NCBI RefSeq assembly: GCF_003856975.1 | Contig: NZ_CP033107.1 | Span: forward strand, 2,728,001 to 2,792,000 | Direction: 5' to 3' | DNA length: 64,000 bases | From: Plantibacter sp. PA-3-X8 | GTDB taxonomy: Bacteria; Actinomycetota; Actinomycetes; Actinomycetales; Microbacteriaceae | Shown here: piece after piece, positions 49,501 to 57,867 of the stretch | How positions within the stretch are numbered: position 1 is the first letter of the stretch | Layout: each line of letters starts with the position of its first letter | The notes under the pieces: generated by a model | What the model was told of the DNA's origin: nothing | What the model saw: the letters and a program-made list of their open reading frames with translations, nothing else | The model's database searches: none | Program-made: the position numbers and the translations under genes

Positions 49501-50526
49501 ATGGCTCGAAACAGGGTGACGCTGGCGGATGTCGCGCGAGAGGCGGGGCTGTCGATCACTGCGGCCTCGATGATCCTCAACGGTCGTCCGGAGACCGGGC
49601 TGTCGAAGGAGTCTCATGATCGTGTCTTCGCCGCCGCCGAGGCGCTCCACTACCGGCCGAACGTGGCCGCCCGCGGACTCCGGACGGACAAGACCCGCAC
49701 GATCGGGTTCATCTCCGACGAGATCGCCACCACACGGTACGCCGGTGGACTGATCAAGGGCGCTCTCGAGGCCGCCGAGGAGGCTCGCCACGTCATCCTC
49801 CTCCTCGAGACCGGCGGTGATCCCAGACGGGAGGCCGAGGCGATCGGCGCGGTCCTCGATCGACAGGTCGACGGCATCATCTTCGCGACCATGCGATCGC
49901 GCGAGTTCTTCGTTCCCGAGCTTCCGACCTCGACCTCGGTCGTCATGCTGAATGCGACGAATTCGCATCACCCCGTCTCCGTCCTCCCGGATGAGTTCGC
50001 CGGCGGACGCGCAGCGATCGAACTGCTCCTCGACCACGGTCACTCAGCGGGCATCGCGCTCATCGGGCAGAACGACGAAGTGGAGCGGGACCGCTTCCGT
50101 TCCGCGACGGTGGAGGCCCGGGTGGCCGGTATCCGCGGGGCGATGCGGGAGCGCGGCCTGACCTTCGTGGCGGAGGAGTCCATCCCGGTCTGGGAGCCCG
50201 AGCACGGCTATCGCGCGGTGCACGAACTCTTTGCTCGTCGGCACGACGTCCGGGCCCTGCTCTGCCTCAACGACCGTCTCGCCTTCGGTGCTTATCAAGC
50301 GTTGGCCGAACTCGGTCTGTCCGTGCCCGGAGACGTCTCCGTCGTCGGGTTCGACAACGACGAGGTCGCCTCCTATCTGCGCCCGGAGCTCTCGACCATC
50401 GCGCTGCCCCACGAGGAGATGGGCCGTCGTGCGGTCAAACTCCTGCTCGAGGGCGCATCGGGCGAGCCGGTGCTCGTCCCGATGCCGGTGGTGTCGCGCT
50501 CGTCCGTCGAACCACCGCGCGGCTGA
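49501..50526 (+). CDS. LacI-family transcriptional regulator
   Basis: A 341-residue repressor. The DNA-binding head is VTLADVAREAGLSITAASMILNG followed by the hinge helix region (YRPNVAARGLRTDKT). The periplasmic-binding-like sensor domain follows (IGFISDEIATTRYAGGLIKG; HGYRAVHELFARRHDVRALLC; DVSVVGFDNDEVASYLRPEL). It is divergent from the binding-protein/permease/GH32-like operon and probably represses it until the sugar arrives. It ends at a strong hairpin. Confidence 0.94.
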   Translation: MARNRVTLADVAREAGLSITAASMILNGRPETGLSKESHDRVFAAAEALHYRPNVAARGLRTDKTRTIGFISDEIATTRYAGGLIKGALEAAEEARHVILLLETGGDPRREAEAIGAVLDRQVDGIIFATMRSREFFVPELPTSTSVVMLNATNSHHPVSVLPDEFAGGRAAIELLLDHGHSAGIALIGQNDEVERDRFRSATVEARVAGIRGAMRERGLTFVAEESIPVWEPEHGYRAVHELFARRHDVRALLCLNDRLAFGAYQALAELGLSVPGDVSVVGFDNDEVASYLRPELSTIALPHEEMGRRAVKLLLEGASGEPVLVPMPVVSRSSVEPPRG

Positions 50527-50537
50527 ACGGACTCGAA

Positions 50538-50556
50538 CCGGAGGACGGCCCTCCGG
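50538..50556. terminator. Hairpin between LacI gene and siderophore reductase gene
   Basis: CCGGAGG (50538-50544) and CCTCCGG (50550-50556) pair perfectly around a 5-base loop in the 48-base gap between two convergent genes. It can serve both directions. Confidence 0.6.
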
Positions 50557-50574
50557 CGGCGGGCCCCACCTCGG

Positions 50575-51465
50575 TCAGAGGCCGAGGCGGTCGAGCTGCT
50601 CCTCGAACCGGATCTGCACGTCCTCCGGTTCAGCGTCCTCCACGGCGCTCCAGATCGCGTCGAGCTCCTGTTGGACGGACGCCGGGAGGGCGGCGAACTT
50701 CTCGTCCCAGGCGGTGATCGGCGTCCAGTACCCGACCACCTTGAAGCGGGTGGCGGGTAGCCCGAGCTCCTTGCGCAGATACTTGCGCACGTCGCGGAGG
50801 GCCACCGTCTCACCCGCCACCCAGATGTAGCCCTGATCGAGCGGGAGGCGCTCGTCCACGACACTCCGGACGAGTCGGCCCAGCGCACTCGGGCCGTGTC
50901 CGTTGCCGCCTACCACCCAGGTGACCGTCACGTCGTCGTTCGTCTCGATCGCGATCCGATCCTGCTCGCTCGGTACCTCGAGCACCACGCGGGTCCGCAC
51001 TCCGGGCGGTGTTTGTGCGACGATGCGCTTGACTGCGGGAAGACCGGTGAGGTCCGCGACGAGCACCTGCCAATCCATGCCGGCGGGCGGCGCGTACAGG
51101 CCGGTGGGCGAGTTCAGGCCGAGCACGTGTCCGGGCTGGGCGCGAGCCGCCCACGGCCGCGCGACCCCGGCCTCGTGCACGACGAAGTCGATGTCGATCT
51201 CGACGGGGTCCTGCCGCACAGCGCTGATCGTGTAGGTCCGCATCGGTGCCTGCGGTGAGCCCTCCGGCGTCTCCCACCAGTCGCCTGCCGGTACCGGGAG
51301 CGAGACGTCCGTCGGGTCGGCGCCGTGGGGGAAGAACACGCGGACGTACTCATCACCCGTGCCGGTGCTGACGAAGTCCTCGACGCCCGGACCGCCGAGG
51401 GTGATGCGGATCAGGTTCGGACTCAGGGGTGTCGCTACGGTCACGATGCCGCGGTGGATCTTCAT
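50575..51465 (-). CDS. Siderophore-interacting protein (FAD-dependent ferric-siderophore reductase)
   Basis: A 296-residue cytoplasmic flavoprotein of the SIP/ViuB family, which reduces ferric siderophores to free Fe(II). The FAD-binding signature is MRTYTIS, with the SIP start RGIVTVATPLSPNLIRITLGG and the NAD(P)H-binding half (DRIAIETNDDVTVTWVVGGNG; YIWVAGETVALRDVRKYLRKE). The ATG at 51465 overlaps the ABC half-transporter stop (ATGA). In mycobacterial IrtA a SIP domain is fused to such a transporter; here it is a separate but coupled gene, the last in the operon. Confidence 0.93.
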   Translation of the reverse strand: MKIHRGIVTVATPLSPNLIRITLGGPGVEDFVSTGTGDEYVRVFFPHGADPTDVSLPVPAGDWWETPEGSPQAPMRTYTISAVRQDPVEIDIDFVVHEAGVARPWAARAQPGHVLGLNSPTGLYAPPAGMDWQVLVADLTGLPAVKRIVAQTPPGVRTRVVLEVPSEQDRIAIETNDDVTVTWVVGGNGHGPSALGRLVRSVVDERLPLDQGYIWVAGETVALRDVRKYLRKELGLPATRFKVVGYWTPITAWDEKFAALPASVQQELDAIWSAVEDAEPEDVQIRFEEQLDRLGL

Positions 51466-53273
51466 GGCGTCTCGGCCTCTCGGGTCGGTTCGGTGTGCTG
51501 GGTAGGATGCGGGCTGTGCGCGAGCCAGGACTCGCGGTAGGGGCCGGGGGAGGCGAGGAGTTCCGCGTGCGTGCCGTGTTGGACGATCCGACCGTCCGCG
51601 AAGACCGCGATCCGGTCGGCGGTGGCGGCCTGCTCCAACCGGTGCGCGATGAGCAGCGCGGTGCGGTCCGTCCGGAGGACGGCGATCGCCGCTTCGACGG
51701 CGTCGCGATGGTGCAGCCCGACGTCGGCTGTCGCCTCGTCGAGGATCACGATCGCCGGGTCCGCGAGGAACGCCCGAGCGACCGCGAGTTGCTGGATCCG
51801 CCCCTCGTCGAGCGGCAGGGGCGACGGCCTCGACCCGGTCGGGTCCGCCGCCGGGTCGTCCTGCAACGCGGTGACTGCCCACTCGGCCCCGACGGCACGG
51901 AGCGCCGAGACCATCTCGTCCCGGCTGGCGTGCGGAGCCCCGAGTCGGAGGTTGTCGGCGATCGAGCCACGGAAGTGGTGGAGCTCCTGCGACAGGTAGT
52001 ACGGGGTGTGGCCGACGAGCACCCGCCCCGACGTCGCGGGATGGTGTCCGGCGACGACCCGCGCCAGGGTGCTCTTGCCCGAGCCGGACGTGCCGACGAG
52101 CGCTGTGGTCGTACCGGGCGGTACGTCGATGGTGACCTCCGCGATCCCACGGTCCGTGGTCGGATACCGGAACGTCAGGTCGCGCACTCGGATCGCCGGC
52201 GGTGCGGTGACACCGTCTGCGGCACCGCCGACGGGTGAGGGCGACTCCGGCATCGCGGACGACGCTGCTGCGAGGTCGATGACCCCGACGAGCCGAGCCA
52301 GCCCGACCGTGGCCCGCTGGATGTCGTCGAGCCCGAAGATGAGCCGGCCGACCGGATCGAACAGCCGGTGGAACAGGAGCGCGGCGGTGGTCACGAGCCC
52401 GACGGTGATCGTTCCCTGCAGGTTCAGGAGGAAGCCGGTCGCCAGGATCGCGGACAGTCCGATGAGCTCACCCGAGTTGATCCATCGGAACAAGCGGTTC
52501 GCGACCCGCACGCCCTCGATCTGCGCGTCGATGGAGGCGGCCGCGCGTTCCCGGACACGTTCGAGCGCGTGGTCCGTGCCCACAAACGCTGCGAGGGTCT
52601 CCGCGCCGTCGACCACGTCCAGCACGGCCTGACTGCGCGACGCTTCGCGAATCCGGACCGTGCGGAACACCACTCGGGATCGCCGGAGGAACGCACGGGT
52701 CCCGAGGACGTAGCACGGCACCGAGGCGAGACCGGCGAGCGCGAGCCACGGGTCGACGGCTGCCAGGGCGACGGCCGACACTCCGATCGCGAACCCGGCG
52801 GAGAGCAGTGTCGGGGCGACGTTTCCGCCGGCCTCCGCGACCGCGTCGACGTCGCCGGTGACCCGGGACAGGAGATCGGCACGCTCGCCGTCGTCGACGG
52901 TGCTCACCGGGAGCCGCATGGCCGAGGCGAACACATCCTCGCGCAGTTCGGCGAGCAGGTCCTGCACCAGCCCCGTGAGCACCCGAGTCGCCCACAGCGT
53001 CACCGCGACGGCCCCGACAGCGCCGACGGCGGCTGCGGCCACCCAGCCTGAGATGACGCTCAGCCCGGCATCGGAAGCGACGGCGTCCACGATCCGCCCG
53101 AGACACGCGGGCATCACGACACCCAGTGCGGCGGCTGCGAGGAAGAGGACCACCACGGCGGCGGTCCGTCCGCGGTGTCGTTGGAGGAGGGCATCGACGA
53201 CGGTTCGGACGCGGGAGCCCTCGGCGACGGGGAGCATCTCGGCGGTGGTGGGCTCCGTGGCGGGATCAGTCAT
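51462..53273 (-). CDS. IrtB-like ABC half-transporter with degenerate signature motif
   Basis: A 603-residue export-fold ABC protein (membrane domain about 30-330, ATPase domain about 360-590). Walker A GTSGSGKS (Lys400), Q-loop YYLSQELHHF, Walker B VILDEAT (Glu513) and switch His544 (LLIAHRLEQ) are intact. The signature motif reads LDEGR (488-492) instead of LSGGQ, so this protein cannot complete the ATP site of its partner normally. The ATG lies 8 bases inside the partner gene's end. By the neighbouring SIP gene it is probably a siderophore importer of the IrtAB kind. Confidence 0.88.
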   Translation of the reverse strand: MTDPATEPTTAEMLPVAEGSRVRTVVDALLQRHRGRTAAVVVLFLAAAALGVVMPACLGRIVDAVASDAGLSVISGWVAAAAVGAVGAVAVTLWATRVLTGLVQDLLAELREDVFASAMRLPVSTVDDGERADLLSRVTGDVDAVAEAGGNVAPTLLSAGFAIGVSAVALAAVDPWLALAGLASVPCYVLGTRAFLRRSRVVFRTVRIREASRSQAVLDVVDGAETLAAFVGTDHALERVRERAAASIDAQIEGVRVANRLFRWINSGELIGLSAILATGFLLNLQGTITVGLVTTAALLFHRLFDPVGRLIFGLDDIQRATVGLARLVGVIDLAAASSAMPESPSPVGGAADGVTAPPAIRVRDLTFRYPTTDRGIAEVTIDVPPGTTTALVGTSGSGKSTLARVVAGHHPATSGRVLVGHTPYYLSQELHHFRGSIADNLRLGAPHASRDEMVSALRAVGAEWAVTALQDDPAADPTGSRPSPLPLDEGRIQQLAVARAFLADPAIVILDEATADVGLHHRDAVEAAIAVLRTDRTALLIAHRLEQAATADRIAVFADGRIVQHGTHAELLASPGPYRESWLAHSPHPTQHTEPTREAETP

Positions 53274-54918
53274 GGCGGGTCTCCGAACCGGGAGTGAGCT
53301 CGACGACCCTGTCGCAGGCGTTCAACAGGACCGGCGAGGTGGTGATGACGACGACGGTGCCGTCGTGCGCCGCGAGTGCTCGGGCGATGCGGGTCTCCGT
53401 GAGGACGTCGACGGCCGACGTCGGTTCGTCGAGGACGAGCACGTCCGCACCGGCATGGAGCGCCCTGGCGATGCCGACGCGCTGGCGCTGCCCGCCGGAG
53501 AGCCGTCTGCCCGCCTCACCGACCGGTGACGACCAGCCGCCGAGCTGCACGACCGCGTCGTCGAGCGCCGCCATGCCGACGAACACCGCATCCGGGTCGC
53601 CGGTCACGTCATGACCGCGGACCGCCTCCGCCAGGGTGCCGCTCATGATGCGCTGGCCATGCGGTGGCGCGACCACACGACGGCGGTACGCCACCGGGTC
53701 GAGGTCCAGCTGGTCGACGAGTCTGCCGTCGACGGCGAGCGAGACGCTGCCGCGCTCGGCGGGGGTCCGCATGCCGAGCAGACGGGAGAGGGCGCGCGCC
53801 GTGTCGCTGTCGGGCGGCCGGACGCCGAGCAGTTCACCAGCACGGACGTCCACCGGTCGGTCCTGGTGTTCGGGGTGGAAGGACAGCACGACGTCGGTCG
53901 CAGGGCCGGAATCGGACGTCTCGTCCAGCCGACCGCCCGCTTCGAGCAGGTCGTCGGCGTCGACGACCGCTGCCAAGCGCTTGGCGGAGGCGAGCTTGTG
54001 GATCCAGTTGGACGGGAATGATCCCGCCTGTGCGAGGTATCCGCTGATGAACTGCGCGAGGCCGAGCACCGTCACGAGTTCGCCGATGCTGATCCGACCC
54101 TCCGCGGCGAACCACGCGGACAGGCCGACGAGTGCGGCCATGACGAACGCCGCCAGCGTGCCGCTCACGGCGTCGAAGAGGGCGAGGGACCGCCCGGCGG
54201 CCGTCGCAGCGCGTCGTGCGACATCACTGGCGGCGTCATATCGCCGCACGGCTTCAGCCCGCCCGCCGATGCCGACGAGCACTCGGAACCCGCTCATGAA
54301 GTCGGCGGCCACCGCTCCGGCCTCGGTCGCCGCCCGTTGCTCGGCGAAGCCGCGGCGTTCCAACGGGCGTGACACGACGCGCATGACGAGCATCATGCCG
54401 ATGGTCGACACGAACACCACGATCGTCGCCACCGGCGAGATCACCGACATCGCCAGCGCGGCTCCGATGATGGCCGCGATGGTCGCCGACTGCTGCGCGA
54501 CCGACCAGGCGACGCCGGCCACCCGGTAGGTGTCGGACGTGACGACCGTCAGGGCCTCACCCGCCGAAAGGTTCTGTCGCGAGAGCTGCGGCCGAAGCAT
54601 CCGGGAGAGTGTGAGGTGCCGGAGCGCCTGTTCGCCGTGCCCGTAGATCGACACCATGAGGCGCGACGCCGACTGATAGCTCACCGTCAGGACGAGGAAG
54701 GTCCCGACCAGGAGCCCGATCCAGACCCCGAGGGCGACCGGATCGGACGGCACCACCGCGCGGTCGATGGTCGCCCCGATGATCACGGGGATCGCCGCCT
54801 CCGAGAGGGCGTGCACGATGAGGAGGCCGGTCGCGGCGACGAGCATGGCGCCGCGACCGTCCGCTCCCAGCGCGATGCCGAAGAGGCGCCGCGGCGTGCT
54901 GGTCGTCGTCCCGCTCAC
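53266..54918 (-). CDS. IrtA-like ABC half-transporter with lost Walker A and H-loop
   Basis: A 550-residue export-fold ABC protein (membrane domain about 25-310, ATPase domain about 340-545). The P-loop position reads GVRPPDSDT (365-373), with no GKS/T lysine, and the switch histidine is replaced (VVITTSPVLL, Thr527). The signature LSGGQRQR (473-480) and Walker B VLVLDEP (Glu498) are canonical. Its defects are thus complementary to those of the partner. I checked the reading frame through the P-loop and find no frameshift. The GTG at 54918 overlaps the fepC-like stop (GTGA). Confidence 0.87.
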   Translation of the reverse strand: MSGTTTSTPRRLFGIALGADGRGAMLVAATGLLIVHALSEAAIPVIIGATIDRAVVPSDPVALGVWIGLLVGTFLVLTVSYQSASRLMVSIYGHGEQALRHLTLSRMLRPQLSRQNLSAGEALTVVTSDTYRVAGVAWSVAQQSATIAAIIGAALAMSVISPVATIVVFVSTIGMMLVMRVVSRPLERRGFAEQRAATEAGAVAADFMSGFRVLVGIGGRAEAVRRYDAASDVARRAATAAGRSLALFDAVSGTLAAFVMAALVGLSAWFAAEGRISIGELVTVLGLAQFISGYLAQAGSFPSNWIHKLASAKRLAAVVDADDLLEAGGRLDETSDSGPATDVVLSFHPEHQDRPVDVRAGELLGVRPPDSDTARALSRLLGMRTPAERGSVSLAVDGRLVDQLDLDPVAYRRRVVAPPHGQRIMSGTLAEAVRGHDVTGDPDAVFVGMAALDDAVVQLGGWSSPVGEAGRRLSGGQRQRVGIARALHAGADVLVLDEPTSAVDVLTETRIARALAAHDGTVVVITTSPVLLNACDRVVELTPGSETRHD

Positions 54919-55703
54919 CGGCTCCGCCGTCCGAGCGGGAGTACCAGCGGGGTACCGGAGACGGGGTCGGTGATGACCTGGCACGGCAGGTCGTACACGG
55001 CCTCCACGAGGTCGGCGGTGATGATCTCCTGGGGATCGCCCTGGGCGACGATCGCACCGTCGCGCATCGCGACGAGATGGGTCGCATAGCGGGCGGCGTG
55101 GTTGAGGTCGTGGAGGACCGCGACGAGGGTGGTGCCGCTGCGATGCAGATCCGTGAACAGCTCCATCAGCTCGATCTGGTGCGCGATGTCGAGGAACGTC
55201 GTCGGCTCGTCGAGCAGCAGGTGCTTCGTCTGCTGGGCGAGTGCCATCGCGACCCAGACGCGTTGCCGCTGTCCGCCCGAGAGCTCGTCGACCAGCCGGC
55301 GGGACAGCTCCGTGACCCCCGTCGCGGCCATCGCCTCCGAGACCGCCGTTTCGTCGGCGCTGCTCCACGTCCGCATCGCGCTCTGGTGCGGGAACCTCCC
55401 ACGCCCGACGAGGTCGGCGACGGTGATCCCGTCGGGGGCGATGGCGGATTGGGGGAGGAGCCCGAGTCGGCGAGCGGTGTCCTTCGGTTTCGACGCGCGG
55501 ATGTCCGTCCCGTCGAGGAGGACGGCACCGGCGGTCGGACGCAGGAGCCGTGCGAGTCCGCGGAGCAGGGTCGACTTGCCGCAGGCGTTCGGTCCGATGA
55601 TGATCGTGAACGAGTCGTCCGGCACCTCGAGCGACAGCTCGGAGACGATCGGAGCATCGCCGTAGCCCAGGGTGAGGTCGCGGGCGAGGAGCGACGTGGT
55701 CAT
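54915..55703 (-). CDS. Siderophore ABC importer ATPase (FepC-like)
   Basis: A 262-residue cytoplasmic ATPase. Walker A is GPNACGKS (37-44), Q-loop GLLPQSAIAPDGITV, signature LSGGQRQRVWVAMALAQ, Walker B LLLDEPTTFLD and the switch histidine VLHDLNHAARY, all intact and in the FecE/FepC pattern. The ATG at 55703 has AAAGGA upstream, 11 bases after the permease gene. It should power the adjacent FecCD permeases, and since it is the only FepC-type ATPase visible it may also serve iron locus 1. Confidence 0.95.
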   Translation of the reverse strand: MTTSLLARDLTLGYGDAPIVSELSLEVPDDSFTIIIGPNACGKSTLLRGLARLLRPTAGAVLLDGTDIRASKPKDTARRLGLLPQSAIAPDGITVADLVGRGRFPHQSAMRTWSSADETAVSEAMAATGVTELSRRLVDELSGGQRQRVWVAMALAQQTKHLLLDEPTTFLDIAHQIELMELFTDLHRSGTTLVAVLHDLNHAARYATHLVAMRDGAIVAQGDPQEIITADLVEAVYDLPCQVITDPVSGTPLVLPLGRRSR

Positions 55704-55714
55704 GGGAGTTCCTT

Positions 55715-56761
55715 TCACGTGCGGCGCACGAATTGGGCGGCCAGCAGGCAGGTCAGATAGATGCCACCGACCGAGAGCGTCACCACGCCGACCGGGACCG
55801 CGAGCAGCTGGGCGACGGCGTCGGAGACGACGACCAGGGCGGCTCCGGTGAGCATCACCGGCGCGAGGCCCATCGGGGTGTTCGAGCGGGTGAGCCGTTG
55901 AGCGATCTGCGGGGCGGCCAAGGCGATGAACGAGATCGGGCCGGCGGCGGCGGTGACGAGCGCCACGAGGGCCACACCGACGACCATGGCGATCAGCCGG
56001 GTGCGTCCAGGGCGCACTCCGAGGGCCATGGCGGCGTCGTCGCCCATCTCGAGCACGGGGAGCGAACGTCGGAGTGGCCGAGCAAGCATGGCGAACACGA
56101 CGAAGGCCGTGGCGGCGGGGAGCAGCTGGTCGAAGCCGAGCGAGGCGAGGGATCCGGCACCCCAGGTGGCCGCCATCATCGCCTGCTCGACGCTGACGGA
56201 GATGAGGATCCAGGAGGTGAGGGAACCGAGCCCGGCCGAGACGCCGATGCCGACGATGATGAGCCGGAAGGACGACATGGTGTGGCGGTTCGCGAGGACG
56301 GCGACGAGCAGGGCGGTCAGCAGACCGCCGACGAGTGCCCCGGCGGCTTTGAACAGGTAGGTGTTGAGCCCGAGGACGAGCATCGTCAGCGTGACACCGA
56401 ACTGCGCGCCGACACCGAACCCGATGATGTCCGGTGAGCCGAGCGGGTTGCGGGTGAGCGACTGGAAGATGCCCCCGGAGAGCGCAAGTGCCGCTCCGCA
56501 GAGCACCGCGAACAGCACCCGCGGCAGTCGCCACTCGGTCACGACCTGGCGGACGTCCGGGTCGGACGCGGGGTCGACGATCGCCCGGATGACCGCGGAG
56601 AAGCCGATCTCGTACGCTCCGATCGTCGTCGCGAACAGCCCTGCTCCGATGATCACCACGACGAGTCCGAGGCACACGAGGACGGACCGCACGGGTACGA
56701 GCGTCGCGATGTGCGCGGTCTCCACGCGGATCAGCCGTCGTCCATGGTCGATGACGCTCAC
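55715..56761 (-). CDS. FecCD-type siderophore permease (FepG-like)
   Basis: A 348-residue BtuC-fold permease with WRLPRVLFAVLCGAALALSG, FQSLTRNPLGSPDIIG and the ATPase-contact area LEMGDDAAMALGVRPGRTR. The GTG start overlaps the previous permease stop (GTGA, 56758-56761). It is the counterpart of the 12644-13696 protein in iron locus 1 and pairs with the 56758-57867 permease. Confidence 0.93.
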   Translation of the reverse strand: MSVIDHGRRLIRVETAHIATLVPVRSVLVCLGLVVVIIGAGLFATTIGAYEIGFSAVIRAIVDPASDPDVRQVVTEWRLPRVLFAVLCGAALALSGGIFQSLTRNPLGSPDIIGFGVGAQFGVTLTMLVLGLNTYLFKAAGALVGGLLTALLVAVLANRHTMSSFRLIIVGIGVSAGLGSLTSWILISVSVEQAMMAATWGAGSLASLGFDQLLPAATAFVVFAMLARPLRRSLPVLEMGDDAAMALGVRPGRTRLIAMVVGVALVALVTAAAGPISFIALAAPQIAQRLTRSNTPMGLAPVMLTGAALVVVSDAVAQLLAVPVGVVTLSVGGIYLTCLLAAQFVRRT

Positions 56762-57867
56762 AGTCCGCTCACCCGCTTCCGACGCACCAGCATGATCAGG
56801 ATGGGAGCGCCGAGGAGCGCCGTGACGATCCCCACCCGGAGCTCTCCGGACGGCAACACGATCCGGCCGAGGACGTCTGCGAGCAGCAGGAACGCGGGGC
56901 CGATCACCATCGAGTACGTCAGCACCCAGCGCTGGTCGGGGCCCGTGAACCACCGGACGACATGGGGGATCATGAGGCCCACGAAGGCGATCGGACCGGC
57001 GGCTGCGACGCCCGTACCGGCCAGGAGGGTGACGGCGACGACGACCCACACCCGGGTGCTGCGCACTCGCGCCCCGAGCGCCTGGGCGAGTTCGTCTCCC
57101 AGGGTCAGCGCGTTCAGCGACCGGGCGCAGAGCAGACCGATCACGAGGCCCGCGACGATCAGCGGAGCAGCCCACGTGAGCTGGTCGAGGGTGCGGCCCC
57201 CGATGGATCCCACGCTCCAGAAGCGCATGACCTGGAGGGTGCCTTCGTCCCGCAGCACGATCGCGGTGGTGAAACCGGTGCAGGCGGCACCGAGGGCGAC
57301 CCCCGCGAGGGTCAGTTTCATCGGGGTCGCGCCCGAGGCCCCGACGGATCCGAGCGTGTAGACGATCACCGTGAGGATGAACGCACCCGCCAGGGCGAAC
57401 GGGACGTAGGTGCCGGGAGTCGTCAGTCCCAGGACACCGACCGCGAAGGTCACGGCGAACGACGCACCGGCGTTCACCCCGAGGATGCCCGGGTCGGCGA
57501 GCGGGTTGCGGGTGAAGGCCTGGATGAGCCCGCCGCAGACGGCGAGCGCCGCACCGACCAGGATGCCGAGCAGCGTCCGTGGGACGCGCAGCTCCATGAC
57601 CATGAGGTGCAGGGGGTTCGCGTCGTCATAGGCGACGAGCGCGCGGACGACGGTCAGTGGATCGATGGCCCGATTGCCGATGGCGAGTGAGGCGACGGCT
57701 GCGGCGATCAGCACCACGGTGGCGACGAGGAGCCCGGCGGCGAGGGTCCCGGTGCGGTGGGGCGAGACGTCCGCGCGTCCGGCCCCACCGGGCGTCGGGA
57801 CGTCCGCCGCCCCGCCCGCAGCCGGCGCTGCTGACGGGGCGGCGGACCGGGACATCTCCGACGTCAC
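56758..57867 (-). CDS. FecCD-type siderophore permease (FepD-like)
   Basis: A 369-residue permease with an Ala/Pro/Gly-rich cytoplasmic N-terminus of about 45 residues, then the BtuC fold (LRVPRTLLGILVGAALAVCG, GLIQAFTRNPLADPGILG, LTLGDELAQALGARV). I chose the GTG at 57867 because it overlaps the binding-protein stop (GTGA) like the other junctions in this operon; the ATG at 57855 is an in-frame alternative with GGAG close by. Confidence 0.92.
   Translation of the reverse strand: MTSEMSRSAAPSAAPAAGGAADVPTPGGAGRADVSPHRTGTLAAGLLVATVVLIAAAVASLAIGNRAIDPLTVVRALVAYDDANPLHLMVMELRVPRTLLGILVGAALAVCGGLIQAFTRNPLADPGILGVNAGASFAVTFAVGVLGLTTPGTYVPFALAGAFILTVIVYTLGSVGASGATPMKLTLAGVALGAACTGFTTAIVLRDEGTLQVMRFWSVGSIGGRTLDQLTWAAPLIVAGLVIGLLCARSLNALTLGDELAQALGARVRSTRVWVVVAVTLLAGTGVAAAGPIAFVGLMIPHVVRWFTGPDQRWVLTYSMVIGPAFLLLADVLGRIVLPSGELRVGIVTALLGAPILIMLVRRKRVSGL

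Noticed and set aside
53266..54918. Frameshift or sequencing error considered to explain the missing Walker A motif
   Set aside because: The frame is continuous through the region, flanking strands are well formed and the later signature and Walker B motifs are in the same frame, so a true loss is more likely.
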